In this document: positions 16,446 through 25,220 of the stretch, piece after piece
Numbering within the stretch: position 1 is the stretch's first letter
Layout: every line of letters begins with the position of its first letter
Assembly: GCF_017498505.1 (NCBI RefSeq)
Contig: NZ_CP071798.1
Coordinates: 1,426,001 to 1,490,000 of the forward strand
Source: Sporosarcina sp. Te-1
Lineage (GTDB): Bacteria; Bacillota; Bacilli; Bacillales_A; Planococcaceae
DNA: 64,000 bases
Reading direction: 5' to 3'
Program-made: the position numbers and the translations under genes
Notes under the pieces: generated by a model
The model's input: the letters and a program-made list of their open reading frames with translations, nothing else
Database searches by the model: none
Told to the model about the DNA's origin: nothing

Positions 16446-16745
16446 TCAAGGGGTTATTTGAAAAACAAACACTTCGGCATTTTCTAAAGCGAGCAGGCTA
16501 TGACGCTCTTTCGGGGCGATCTGCAATACTGACTTACGATCCACGACGATTTCTTCTCCTTCTACGTTGAACTGGACTTTCCCTGTAGGTACCAGGATGA
16601 TGACCTCGTCGGGTGAATCGTGTTCTGCTACCTCCTCACCTGCATCTAATTGCATATGAATCAGCCTAGCATTTGCGGTACGCAACAACTGTCCGATCTT
16701 TTTACGTTGATCATCCGTTTTACCTGTTGTCTCGAATTGTTGCAT
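16446..16745 (-). CDS. Small cupin-domain protein
   Basis: 99 residues from ATG 16745, preceded by AAGGGGGAA; the frame extends to 16856, but the extra 37 residues lack a ribosome site. Single cupin barrel: ARLIHMQLDAGEEVAEHDSPDEVIILVPTG provides motif 1 with one His and acidic ligands in place of the usual two-His pattern, and KERHSLLALENAEVFVFQI gives motif 2. Possible metal-binding or sensor protein; substrate unknown. It is divergent from bpsA. Confidence 0.8.
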   Translation of the reverse strand: MQQFETTGKTDDQRKKIGQLLRTANARLIHMQLDAGEEVAEHDSPDEVIILVPTGKVQFNVEGEEIVVDRKSVLQIAPKERHSLLALENAEVFVFQITP

Positions 16746-16970
16746 TTCTATTCCCCCTTTACTATTGGATTTCATGCAATTGCTCACTAGATTGTTTCTT
16801 TCCATGAATGAGATAAGTCCTATTTTATTTGCAATCGACAAAGGACAGGCTTCCAAATGTTTAACAACTTAGCAAGTAAGGGAATCCAATAACAGTTGAT
16901 AGTTTCGTATTCCCTTTTCTGATACATACAACACAAGTGTTCACAGATAAAATGAAACTGGAGGTTCATC

Positions 16971-18050
16971 ATGCCAAAAATTCAATCTGTAAGTACATTC
17001 GAGCCGCCCTACGAGGTCAAACAGGAGGCAGCTGTGGAATTGACACGCTCTTTATTCAGTGAGAAATTTAAGGATATTGAGCGTCTTTTGCGTGTCTTCC
17101 AAAATGGAGACATTGAAAAGCGTGATGTTTGCATGCCACTCAAGTGGTATGGCCAACAACATGATTTTGAAGAAAGAAACGAATTATACATTGCCCATGC
17201 TGTGGAATATGGGGCAAAAGCAATTCGAACATGCCTGCATGGTGAGGGGATGCTCGATGAACCAGTTGAAATAAAGGATATTGATGCAATTTTTTTCATT
17301 TCCAGTACCGGCCTATCTACTCCTAGCATAGAAGCACGGATCATGAATCGCTTACCGTTTCGGGACGACGTGAAGCGTATTCCCATATGGGGGCTTGGCT
17401 GTGCAGGTGGAGCGGCAGGTATCAGCCGTGCTTTTGAATACTGCCAAGCCTTTCCGGATGCCAATGTACTCGTTCTTTCCGTAGAACTTTGCAGCCTGAC
17501 GTTCCAAAAGGATGACTATACAAAAAGTAACCTAGTCGGCGTTTCGTTGTTTTCCGACGGTGTGGCTTGCGCTCTTGTCACCGGAGATCAATCCTCTATC
17601 ACCTCCCATCAACCAAAACCGGCGATTCTTTCGACTACTTCAAAATTAATGCCCGACTCAGAAGATGTGATGGGGTGGGATATTAAAAATAATGGACTGT
17701 ATGTTGTTTTTTCCAAGAGCATTCCAACCATCATTACCAATTGGCTCGGCCCATTCGTCCATAAGTTTTTGGAGAGAAATGGGATATCCCAGAAAGATAT
17801 CACCCACTTTGTGGCCCATCCGGGAGGAAAAAAAGTGTTGCAAGCATACGAAGAGGCGCTTCATTTTGATTCGTCCAAAACCGATATATCCCGGAATGTA
17901 TTGAGGCATCACGGCAATATGTCATCACCTACTATTCTCTATGTCTTAAAAGAATTTATGAATCGAACCCCTTCAAAAGGAGATTACGGACTGATGGCAG
18001 CACTAGGGCCTGGATTTTGCGGTGAATTGCTGCTATTGCGTTGGGAGTGA
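16971..18050 (+). CDS. bpsA: Type III polyketide synthase BpsA
   Basis: Chalcone-synthase-type homodimeric enzyme. In Bacillus it condenses long-chain acyl-CoA with malonyl-CoA into alkylpyrones. 359 residues, family length. The catalytic triad is visible and numbered as in BpsA: Cys144 in GLGCAGGAAG, His283 in VAHPGGKKVL, and Asn316 in RHHGNMSSPT. The C-terminal GPGFCGE is also conserved. GGAGG is upstream of the ATG, and a possible promoter TTGATA...TGATAC lies at 16896-16925. The next gene, 10 bp on, is the matching methyltransferase, so the pair makes methylated membrane-soluble pyrones. Confidence 0.93.
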   Translation: MPKIQSVSTFEPPYEVKQEAAVELTRSLFSEKFKDIERLLRVFQNGDIEKRDVCMPLKWYGQQHDFEERNELYIAHAVEYGAKAIRTCLHGEGMLDEPVEIKDIDAIFFISSTGLSTPSIEARIMNRLPFRDDVKRIPIWGLGCAGGAAGISRAFEYCQAFPDANVLVLSVELCSLTFQKDDYTKSNLVGVSLFSDGVACALVTGDQSSITSHQPKPAILSTTSKLMPDSEDVMGWDIKNNGLYVVFSKSIPTIITNWLGPFVHKFLERNGISQKDITHFVAHPGGKKVLQAYEEALHFDSSKTDISRNVLRHHGNMSSPTILYVLKEFMNRTPSKGDYGLMAALGPGFCGELLLLRWE

Positions 18051-18059
18051 GGTGCAAGC

Positions 18060-18593
18060 ATGTTATTTTATTGGATCATTGGAATTGTTATAGTACAAAG
18101 ACTGATCGAATTGCTCGTCGCCAGAAGAAACGAGCGTTGGATGAAAAGTCAAGGAGCGATTGAAGCAGGTACCTCCCATTATCGGTATATGGTCGCGATG
18201 CATGTCTGTTTTTTTGCTTCTTTGCTCGCCGAAGTCTTCTATTTCGACTTGTCCCCTCCACCGATCTGGCGAGTGTGGCTTGGCATCTTTCTTATCGCCC
18301 AAGTGATGCGGATCTGGTGCCTCGCTTCACTTGGAAGGTATTGGAACACGAAAATTATTGTGTTGCCTGGGGCGAACGTCATACGGAAAGGGCCGTATAA
18401 ATGGATTCGACATCCGAATTATGCCATTGTCGCAACGGAACTTCTCGTTTTGCCATTACTGTTCAACGCTTATTTTACAGCTATCTTATTTACATTGCTG
18501 AACATTTGGATGATGGCGGTCCGAATTCCGGAAGAAGAAGAAGCGCTAAAAAATGCAACGGATTATCGGGATGTCTTTTCTATGAAATCCTAA
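18060..18593 (+). CDS. bpsB: Alkylpyrone O-methyltransferase BpsB (ICMT-like membrane protein)
   Basis: 177 residues with four to five hydrophobic helices and the isoprenylcysteine-carboxyl-methyltransferase signature GPYKWIRHPNYAIVATELL followed by the acidic RIPEEEEAL, which form the SAM-binding pocket. In B. subtilis the homologue (YpbQ/BpsB) methylates the pyrone made by BpsA. GTGAGGTG lies before the ATG. Ends at a strong bidirectional terminator. Confidence 0.9.
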   Translation: MLFYWIIGIVIVQRLIELLVARRNERWMKSQGAIEAGTSHYRYMVAMHVCFFASLLAEVFYFDLSPPPIWRVWLGIFLIAQVMRIWCLASLGRYWNTKIIVLPGANVIRKGPYKWIRHPNYAIVATELLVLPLLFNAYFTAILFTLLNIWMMAVRIPEEEEALKNATDYRDVFSMKS

Positions 18594-18610
18594 GTGGTTC
18601 GGAATAGAGT

Positions 18611-18646
18611 AAAGGCGAGGGGCTTTTTTACTTCCCTCGCCTTTTT
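18611..18646. terminator. Bidirectional terminator between bpsB and nhaC
   Basis: AAAGGCGAGGG (18611-18621) pairs with CCCTCGCCTTT (18634-18644), followed by T residues; the opposite strand also has a usable U-tract. Confidence 0.88.
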
Positions 18647-18651
18647 CGATG

Positions 18652-20040
18652 CTACAAACTGTTATCGACCCGTGTCAATGTTTTACCCATAAACCCAAAC
18701 AGCACTGTCAATATCGGTGACAGCAAACAGAAGAAGGCAAACGGCAAGTAATCAACTGTAGCGACCCCTAGCACCTTTGTAATAAAAATACCGCAAACAC
18801 TCCATGGAACTAGTGGATTGACTACCGTACCGGCATCTTCCATCACCCGGCTCAAGTTTTTATTCGCCAGACCCAACTTTTCGAATTGAGTTTGGAACGC
18901 CTGCCCTGTCAGCAAAATGGACAAGTATTGTTCTCCGATCAGCACATTGATGCCAATGGCAGTAAGGGCGGTTGCCGAAATGACCGCGTATGTCTTACGG
19001 AGCAATGAGGAAACAAGTGCCAATAACGTTTGGATAATTCCGAGTGTGAACAACAGCCCTCCCATACTCAATGCGAGCAGGACAAGACCTACTGTAAACA
19101 TCATGCTATTCATTCCGCCGCGCGTAAGCAGCTCATCGACATCTTTCACGCCGGTCGCCGAATTGAATCCATTAAATAAAATGCTGAAAACTTGATCCAC
19201 TCCATAACTTTGATGCAAATACGATAGCAATACAGCAACGAACGAGCTGATTGCCAGTGTCAGAATAGCTGGCACTTTACGGATCGTCAGAATAACGAGT
19301 AAGACGAGCGGGATAAAAGCGTACCAATGGATGGCCCCTGTCTGAAGCAAGCCTTCTTTAAAAAGATTGATTTTTTCGAGGTCGGCAGTTTCCACTCTTG
19401 GTGAGAGGATGGCGAATAATCCAAATGAGATGACAAAGGCGGGAAACGTCGTCCACCCCATATTGCGAATATGTTCAAATAAATCGACTTTGACAATTGA
19501 GGAAGCCAAATTGGTTGTATCTGACAACGGCGACATCTTATCCCCGAAAAAAGCTCCCGAAACGATGGCCCCCGCAGCAATTGGCAACGATATGTCCATC
19601 ACGTGGGCCATTCCGATAAAAGCAACACCCACCGTGGCGACAGTCGTCAAGGAACTGCCGATCGATACCCCGATGATTGAGGTAACAACAAAAACAATGG
19701 CAAAAAAGAATGTCGGCGTTATGATTTGAAAACCTACATAGATCAATGTCGGAATCGTCCCGCTCATAATCCAGCTGCTAATTAGGATACCGATGAAGAA
19801 AAACAGGAAAACTGCGCTCATTCCGGCTCCTGCGCCATCGACCAAGCCCTTCTCCAAGCTTCGGAACGGAATTCTTTTGACTAGCCCATAGGCGATGAGC
19901 AATAACACAGAGAAAAGAATCGGAAGGTGAGGAACCGCATCGAATAAGATGATGCTTGAACTAATGATCAAGATAATGGCAACAACTAGCGCAATTGATT
20001 CAAACGGTGATGGTTTCTGAATTGCTTTGATATGATTCAT
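18652..20040 (-). CDS. nhaC: NhaC-family antiporter under T-box control (possible tyrosine transporter)
   Basis: 462 residues with about twelve membrane helices and the NhaC signature GDKMSPLSDTTNLA near residue 170. The family includes Na+/H+ antiporters and MleN-type malate/lactate exchangers. The leader RNA is a T-box whose best specifier is a tyrosine codon, and NhaC-family members under tyrosine T-boxes have been predicted as tyrosine transporters by comparative genomics. I therefore favour amino-acid uptake over pH control, but this is inference. AGGAGGAG precedes ATG 20040. Monocistronic. Confidence 0.85.
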   Translation of the reverse strand: MNHIKAIQKPSPFESIALVVAIILIISSSIILFDAVPHLPILFSVLLLIAYGLVKRIPFRSLEKGLVDGAGAGMSAVFLFFFIGILISSWIMSGTIPTLIYVGFQIITPTFFFAIVFVVTSIIGVSIGSSLTTVATVGVAFIGMAHVMDISLPIAAGAIVSGAFFGDKMSPLSDTTNLASSIVKVDLFEHIRNMGWTTFPAFVISFGLFAILSPRVETADLEKINLFKEGLLQTGAIHWYAFIPLVLLVILTIRKVPAILTLAISSFVAVLLSYLHQSYGVDQVFSILFNGFNSATGVKDVDELLTRGGMNSMMFTVGLVLLALSMGGLLFTLGIIQTLLALVSSLLRKTYAVISATALTAIGINVLIGEQYLSILLTGQAFQTQFEKLGLANKNLSRVMEDAGTVVNPLVPWSVCGIFITKVLGVATVDYLPFAFFCLLSPILTVLFGFMGKTLTRVDNSL

Positions 20041-20070
20041 GTTGAACTCCTCCTACTTCCTAGTCAATAT

Positions 20071-20275
20071 AAAAAACCCCTTCATCCCAAAAAAGGGACG
20101 AAGGAGTTCTCCGCGGTACCACCCTACTTGATGACGTGAAAACGCCATCCGCTCAATGAAACGCCTGAAGTTAAAACGGATGGTGTAATTCAATCTGCCG
20201 CCGCCTGGATTTCCACTCTCCATCCAGTCTCTGACTTCTGCAAACGGCATCTCTACTCGGCCATCCTTTCAAGCT
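20071..20275 (-). ncRNA. T-box riboswitch leader of nhaC, probable Tyr (UAC) specifier
   Basis: The minus strand contains the invariant T-box AGGGTGGTACCGCG (20112-20125), followed by a terminator stem ACTCCTTCGTCCC / GGGATGAAGGGGT and a run of T (20071-20107). Stem I is closed by GGATGG (20261-20266) with CCATCC (20178-20183). Immediately inside the 3' strand, next to a single A, is TAC (20185-20187), in the position of the specifier codon. Uncharged tRNA-Tyr pairing would stabilise the antiterminator and allow transcription. The T-box call is near certain; the specifier was read by eye. Confidence 0.93.
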
Positions 20276-20317
20276 ATTTATGTAATTGGAATGAAATAAT
20301 TTTGTATATAGTGTTGA

Positions 20318-20345
20318 ATCTTATCATGTTTCTGCAAGATGTCAA
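20318..20345 (-). promoter_or_regulatory. Promoter of the T-box/nhaC transcript
   Basis: Consensus TTGACA (20340-20345) and TAAGAT (20318-20323) on the minus strand with a 16-bp spacer, about 40 bp upstream of the T-box stem I. Confidence 0.7.
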
Positions 20346-20459
20346 GAGGTTGCAAACTAAAAAATTTCCCTATGTCGATTTTCAGATCATAGCGGATACG
20401 AGGGTCATCCACCTTTTCAGATGATGAATTGCCAGTTTGATAACTATATTTTTTCTAAT

Positions 20460-20486
20460 TGAACCGATTGTCTCTTGCGAATCGTC
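20460..20486 (+). promoter_or_regulatory. ECF-type promoter of the sigma factor operon
   Basis: TGAACC (20460-20465), a 17-bp spacer, then CGTC (20483-20486): the classical ECF pattern (as in B. subtilis sigma-M/W/V regulons), 43 bp upstream of an ECF sigma gene. Strongly suggests autoregulation. Confidence 0.8.
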
Positions 20487-20528
20487 TAATAGGAGAATTG
20501 GAGTTGGGTGGAACGAGGAGGTGTGATA

Positions 20529-21056
20529 ATGGACAAAACAGAAAAAGACTTTCTGTTAGAAACGATCATGGTCGACTACGGCAACGAGCTGGTACGTTTA
20601 GCATATTCGTATGTACAAGATGCCGAGATTGCCAAAGATATGGTTCAGAATACATTTATCAAATGCTACAAAAACCTGGATTCATTTCGAAATGATGCAC
20701 AAATAAAAACATGGCTCTATCGGATAGCTATTAACGAATGCAAGGATTACTTAAAAAGTTGGAATTACAGGATGGTCCAAGTAAAAAGTTTGATCAACGA
20801 AACCGCTAAGTCCATCTCTCCATCCGTAGAGAAAACAGTTATGGATAAATACAAAAGCGAAGAAATGAAAGATACAATCTTCTCCATTCCAAAGGTATAT
20901 CGAGAAGTCGTTTTTTTGTATTATTATGATTCCTTAAATTCAGAAGAAATTGCTACTGTGTTAGATATCTCAGTGAATACAGTGAAAACCCGATTGAGAA
21001 GAGCCAAGCAAAAATTACAGTTGATGATAAAGGAGGAAGAGTTCAATGGAAGATAA
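20529..21056 (+). CDS. ECF-family RNA polymerase sigma factor
   Basis: 175 residues from ATG 20529, which follows GAGGAGGTG; the upstream frame (20508) would include that site. Region 2 is MVDYGNELVRLAYSYVQDAE through WLYRIAINECKDYL; region 4 is IPKVYREVVFLYYYD through ISVNTVKTRLRRAKQKL, the -35-binding helix-turn-helix. Regions 1.1 and 3 are absent, as in group 4 sigmas. The gene overlaps the following membrane protein by 11 bp and has an ECF promoter of its own, so the pair forms an autoregulated sigma/anti-sigma module for an envelope signal. Confidence 0.93.
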   Translation: MDKTEKDFLLETIMVDYGNELVRLAYSYVQDAEIAKDMVQNTFIKCYKNLDSFRNDAQIKTWLYRIAINECKDYLKSWNYRMVQVKSLINETAKSISPSVEKTVMDKYKSEEMKDTIFSIPKVYREVVFLYYYDSLNSEEIATVLDISVNTVKTRLRRAKQKLQLMIKEEEFNGR

Positions 21057-22050
21057 ACGATTTGAAGGACAATTTACTCAGCGGACAATGCAAGAACTTC
21101 GTTTTACGAAAGAAGATCGCAGTAACGTATTTGAACAAATTCATAAAATGGAGGAGAAGTTACAGCCCGAAAAGAAAACGCGCGGTAAACTTGTTCCTCT
21201 TACAGTCTCCGTGTTAATGATGAGCTTGTGCATCATTTTGTTTATTCCTTCAATTCTTCAAGGAAACGTTAGTAACATAAATAGCGGGACTGCTTCAAAT
21301 GATGTAACTGGACCTGTAGCTCAGAATAATCCATATTTCACTGCTTTATTTTCTGTGAAAGATGAGGAGAATCGAGTGCCTGTTAACCTTTTGCTTTCTT
21401 ACAATAAAGATAAAAAGATATTGAAAGTTCTATCGATCCCTCGTGATACCTATGCTCCAATAGTGGAGAAGGATGGTACTACTTCATATGAAAAAATGAC
21501 CTTTGCTTATGTTAACGGTGCAGGAGGAGCTGAAAGTGTAAAAACTACCGTCTCTAAGCTATTTGATATACCAATTGATTATAATGCTGTAATGGATTTA
21601 GAAACCTTTTCAACAATGATTGACTCGGTGAATGGTATAGAGTACGACTTGCAAGAAAATATTCGAGTAAGAGCTATATCTAGCGTGGCATTCGAATTCC
21701 AAAGAGGGACAAATCACTTGAATGGAGAAGAGGTTTTGGCATTACTGATGGATGCTACTACAAGTGGAAATTCCTACTTGGATGAAAAAGACCTATTAAA
21801 CCTCATTCGTGATATTATTAATAAAACCAAAAACGACATTCCGCCAACACAATTAAAACAATTTACTACTAAAACAGAAGGCAATATTTTGATGGAACAA
21901 TTGTTAGAGAGTGAAATGGAACTTTCTTCTGTAAAATTAGTATCTTTAAAAGATGGAATGAAAAATGAAATGATAGATAAAAAATACTATATTACGTTTG
22001 AAAAAGACTTTTTACATGGTGCTGCAGAAGAGTTAACTACATTTAACTAA
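21046..22050 (+). CDS. Membrane LytR-CpsA-Psr (LCP) domain protein, probable anti-sigma factor
   Basis: 334 residues: a cytoplasmic N terminus of about 47 residues (MEDKRFEGQFTQRTMQELRF), one membrane helix at about 48-71 (LVPLTVSVLMMSLCIILFI), then an extracellular LCP domain with VLSIPRDTYAPI (the R-D of the pyrophosphate-binding motif), a stretch like YVNGAGGAESVKTTVSKLF, and NHLNGEEVLALL. The N-terminal part has the size and place of an anti-sigma segment but no zinc-binding HxxxCxxC. LCP enzymes attach teichoic acid or polysaccharide to peptidoglycan, so this looks like a sensor that reads wall-polymer intermediates and restrains the sigma factor. Whether it is still an enzyme is open. 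Confidence 0.82.
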   Translation: MEDKRFEGQFTQRTMQELRFTKEDRSNVFEQIHKMEEKLQPEKKTRGKLVPLTVSVLMMSLCIILFIPSILQGNVSNINSGTASNDVTGPVAQNNPYFTALFSVKDEENRVPVNLLLSYNKDKKILKVLSIPRDTYAPIVEKDGTTSYEKMTFAYVNGAGGAESVKTTVSKLFDIPIDYNAVMDLETFSTMIDSVNGIEYDLQENIRVRAISSVAFEFQRGTNHLNGEEVLALLMDATTSGNSYLDEKDLLNLIRDIINKTKNDIPPTQLKQFTTKTEGNILMEQLLESEMELSSVKLVSLKDGMKNEMIDKKYYITFEKDFLHGAAEELTTFN

Positions 22051-22100
22051 ATAAATGGTAATTATCAGAAGTCATCAATAAAATTCATAAACAGCATTAT

Positions 22101-22138
22101 AAAGGTGTGTTACTTTAGGAAAGTAACGCACCTTTTGC
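22101..22138 (+). terminator. Terminator of the sigma/LCP operon
   Basis: Sixteen-base arms AAAGGTGTGTTACTTT / AAAGTAACGCACCTTT (one G-T pair) with a 3-nt loop and TTTT following. Confidence 0.9.
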
Positions 22139-22222
22139 TAGAATAACTTGTTTAACAAACCTACTTGAGTTAGATTCTGTGGTCAGAAAAACTCTGCGTA
22201 ATTACTTTCAAATATCGGGTTA

Positions 22223-22500
22223 TTACTTAGGAGCACGAAAACCAGCTTCCTTATCCTCTGCTTCAGTACAAAACATTACTTCCGCCTTTGGCTGGTTATA
22301 CCAAGGTGAGTCTGGCGTGTGGTATATCTTGTCCTTCCCAATATTTCCTTTGATTATGCATTCCTTCGATTCGTCTTTCGTGGTTGATACGGAACCCATT
22401 ATTTCAGAATGAAATCCATCTTCTTGCGCATAGTTTTTTCCCATATACCGACTCCTTGTTGTTGCGCGTCTTTTTGTATGGCATCGAATTGGTCTACATA
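22223..22500 (-). pseudogene. 3' remnant of a thermonuclease-like gene, frameshifted
   Basis: The minus strand encodes YVDQFDAIQKDAQQQGVGIW (22500 down to about 22441), the typical C-terminal helix of SNase/thermonuclease-like proteins. A one-base change in the run of A at about 22436 then shifts frame to NYAQEDGFHSEIMG and a C-terminal cysteine domain (CIIKGNIGKDKIYHTPDSPW ... FCTEAEDKEAGF) as found at the end of such nucleases. A stop lies just upstream and the catalytic N-terminal domain is gone. A 73-codon frame from ATG 22444 with a chance AAGGAG could be mistaken for a small gene. 22510-22690 shows no gene. Confidence 0.75.
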
Positions 22501-22699
22501 TGTCCTTTTAATTTACCGCCGCCAGTGTATCGTCATCTTATCGCTATAAATTCCTTGCACATATTAGTCATTTTATATCATTGGCTTTAAGCATACTGTA
22601 TTAATCGTTAAGTTCTTTTTATACATAATTAAAACCTGTACAAAATTCCTAATTGATATTTTCAGTAAATGTACATAATTAATTTTCCTTGAACCCACA

Positions 22700-23134
22700 T
22701 CAATGTACAATTAGGACTGGACAGTTGGATAACTGAGCAACCTTATGGCTAACACTACCAAGCATAAATTCCTTCATTCCACTAAGTCCACGGCTGCCGA
22801 TGATAATAAGTTCCTGTTCGTGTTCTTTGGCATATTCTAAAATTTGTTGGGCAGCGTCTCCTTTAAGATGGATTATTTCTATGGACATTCCCCCAACAGA
22901 TAATAATTTATTTTTTGCTTTTTCCAGTATTCTGATACTCGACTTTTCCAAATCATTCAGTACTTCCTCAAGATAATCTTCTGGGACATATGTTAAACCC
23001 GTTGTTACATTTTCCTTACTAACATTCACTAATGTTACATGAGCTTTCTTGTTATCAGCGATGCTCAGCGTGGCCTCTAATACTTTATTATTCATATCGG
23101 ATTCATCTATAGCGACAAGAATTTTACAAAACAT
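22700..23134 (-). CDS. Universal stress protein (UspA family)
   Basis: 144 residues from ATG 23134, which lies 8 bases after AAAGGA; an ATG two codons upstream is too close. The N terminus KILVAIDESDMNNK and the C-terminal ATP-binding loop GSRGLSGMKEFMLGSVS (G-2x-G-9x-S pattern) are intact, so it belongs to the nucleotide-binding class. Downstream of, and probably co-transcribed with, an MFS transporter and its XRE regulator. Confidence 0.92.
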   Translation of the reverse strand: MFCKILVAIDESDMNNKVLEATLSIADNKKAHVTLVNVSKENVTTGLTYVPEDYLEEVLNDLEKSSIRILEKAKNKLLSVGGMSIEIIHLKGDAAQQILEYAKEHEQELIIIGSRGLSGMKEFMLGSVSHKVAQLSNCPVLIVH

Positions 23135-23167
23135 ATTCATTATCCTTTCATTCCAATATTATAATTT

Positions 23168-24406
23168 TTACTGTTGGACAGTACCTAAATATCGGTCTCT
23201 GGCTGCACCAAGACCAAATATAAAGAGCAGTACCGAAGCACCAATTAATATTAATAGTGGAATCGTCCAACTATTAGTTGCATCATGTATAAACCCAAAT
23301 AGGGTTGGACCAATAGCCGCAAGCAAGTATCCAATCGATTGGGCCATACCGGATAATTCCGCAGCCTGTTGTGCATTTCTTGTACGAAGACCAAAAAACA
23401 TCATGGATAGGCTAAATGCAAAGCCTCCTCCTATACCTAGAGCAATAATCCACAAAATGATTAAGTTCGAACTGCCGTATAATAACCCAAACGTCCCTAT
23501 TACAAATAAAAACGCTGTAATAGTCACTAACGAACGTTGTCCTGACATTCGTCCTGCAATGACTGGGACGATGAAAGTAAAGGGGAGAAGAGCCAACAAC
23601 ATAACGGAAAGCATTAAGCCAGATTGACTTGAACTCAATCCCTGTTGCTTAAGAATTTCCGGAAGCCAGGCAACAAGTACATAAAAGATCATGGATTGCA
23701 GTCCCATAAACAGGGTTATTTGCCACGCTAATGCCGAGCCCCACAAATTCACATGACTGTCAGCCGTTTTTTTATGAACGGTCTCCCTTTTCACAATACG
23801 ATGTTTCATCTGTGGTAACCAAAATAAAATAGATATAAAACTTAAAATCCCCCAAATTCCCAATGCTCCTTTCCATCCAAATCCCATTCCAAGAGCAATA
23901 GGAACACTTACACCAGATGCTATGGCTCCAAATAAGTTCATTGAAATTGAATACACGCCCGTCATTAAGCCAATGCGTTCAGGAAATTCACGTTTAATTA
24001 GGCCAGGCAACAATACATTACCGACGGAGATAGCCAAACCAAGAATAGCCGTACCTATATATAGAGTAGTAGCCCCTGAAAGGGAACGTATAACAATTCC
24101 AACAGTCAAAAAGACAACAGATCCCAAAATAATTCGTTCCACCCCAAATTTTTGTCCTAGTTTAGGTACAATAGGTGAAAAAAGCGCAAAAGCTAATAAT
24201 GGCAGTGTGGTAACCATTCCAGCCGATGTATTTGAAATATTCATTTCATCCTTGATAAGACCAACTATTGGGCCAACTGAGGTCAAAGGGGCACGTAAAT
24301 TGGCAGCGATAAATACAATACCAACAATCATTATCCAAACGGAAGATTTGCCGATAGTTGAAAAGTTCCCTTTATTTTCTTTAATTACTTCGTTCATTGA
24401 ACTCAT
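23168..24406 (-). CDS. MFS transporter, CynX/NimT (YycB-like) family
   Basis: 412 residues, twelve membrane helices. IAANLRAPLTSVGPIVGLI near residue 35 is the diagnostic start of the CynX/NimT group (cyanate, 2-nitroimidazole and related compounds); ALGIGGGFAFSLSMMFFGLR marks the C-terminal half. Substrate unknown. GGAGGAAATAGG precedes ATG 24406. It lies between an XRE-cupin regulator upstream and a Usp gene downstream, which suggests regulated uptake or efflux of a small organic anion or aromatic. Confidence 0.88.
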   Translation of the reverse strand: MSSMNEVIKENKGNFSTIGKSSVWIMIVGIVFIAANLRAPLTSVGPIVGLIKDEMNISNTSAGMVTTLPLLAFALFSPIVPKLGQKFGVERIILGSVVFLTVGIVIRSLSGATTLYIGTAILGLAISVGNVLLPGLIKREFPERIGLMTGVYSISMNLFGAIASGVSVPIALGMGFGWKGALGIWGILSFISILFWLPQMKHRIVKRETVHKKTADSHVNLWGSALAWQITLFMGLQSMIFYVLVAWLPEILKQQGLSSSQSGLMLSVMLLALLPFTFIVPVIAGRMSGQRSLVTITAFLFVIGTFGLLYGSSNLIILWIIALGIGGGFAFSLSMMFFGLRTRNAQQAAELSGMAQSIGYLLAAIGPTLFGFIHDATNSWTIPLLILIGASVLLFIFGLGAARDRYLGTVQQ

Positions 24407-24581
24407 CCTATTTCCTCCTTGCTATTTAAAAAACATGTTTGCAGATTGTTCATCAGATATACGTAAGAAGAACATTCATAACTAAATACAAATGATAAAC
24501 TATAATATACTTTTATAAACAATAAATAAACTATACTTTATTTAAAGGTGTTTGTCTATCCTGAAATGAGGCACAAACCTA

Positions 24582-24622
24582 AAAGAATGCCCCAAGCAAT
24601 TAGATTGATTGGGGCATTCTTT
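24582..24622. terminator. Terminator between the XRE regulator and MFS genes
   Basis: AAAGAATGCCCCAA (24582-24595) pairs perfectly with TTGGGGCATTCTTT (24609-24622). On the minus strand it ends the XRE gene, so the transporter probably has its own promoter in 24410-24580. Confidence 0.85.
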
Positions 24623-24650
24623 GTATCAAGATGGACTGTGAGAAAAGACA

Positions 24651-25220
24651 TTAGATTCCGTATTTCAATATGATATGAAGAACAACAACATCGTTGGTAT
24701 GATTGGCATATGAATGCGTGCCATCAGAAGAGAAGCTGATTGTATCATATTGACTCAAAATATATGCCTTATCATTAACATTAATTGTAATTGTTCCAGA
24801 CATGAGAGTAGCAATTTCCGTTGTATTATGATGATGCTTTTCCGGATGGTAGGAGCTATTAGGCTGTAAATAAGCACGATACATTTCTGTATTATTATTT
24901 GTACTTTGAAAAATCGGCTCAATTGCCCAGTTATTTCCTTCTCCAACAATTCTTAACCCTTCACCGGCTCGCGACAGATTCACATTACTTTCAGTTGAGA
25001 ATAAGGTCATGAGTGGTATGGATAAGCTTTTTGAGATTTTCCATAACATAGCTACTGTTGGATTTGTTTCTCCGCGTTCTATATTTCCTAACGTTAGCTT
25101 ACTCACACCCGATAATTCCGATAAATCTTCAAGACTTAAACGCTTTTCTTTACGTAGTTTTTTTAGTACTGCCCCAACTTGTAAAACAACTTGTTTTGGA
25201 TCATCAGTTTCTAAATTCAT
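24651..25220 (-). CDS. XRE-family regulator with C-terminal cupin domain
   Basis: 189 residues. The N-terminal helix-turn-helix is at about 14-68 (VLKKLRKEKRLSLEDLSELS, then SKLTLGNIERGETNPTVAML). A small beta-barrel sensor follows at about 110-185 (HPEKHHHNTTEIATLMSGTI, then VLHIILKYGI). Such HTH-cupin regulators typically sense a small ligand and control a neighbouring transporter. AAAGGATGG is upstream of ATG 25220. The divergent side carries only an arsenic-gene ghost, so the likely target is the downstream transporter. Confidence 0.9.
   Translation of the reverse strand: MNLETDDPKQVVLQVGAVLKKLRKEKRLSLEDLSELSGVSKLTLGNIERGETNPTVAMLWKISKSLSIPLMTLFSTESNVNLSRAGEGLRIVGEGNNWAIEPIFQSTNNNTEMYRAYLQPNSSYHPEKHHHNTTEIATLMSGTITINVNDKAYILSQYDTISFSSDGTHSYANHTNDVVVLHIILKYGI

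Noticed and set aside
20053..20250. 65-codon minus-strand frame before nhaC
   Set aside because: Lies entirely in the T-box leader RNA and has no ribosome site.
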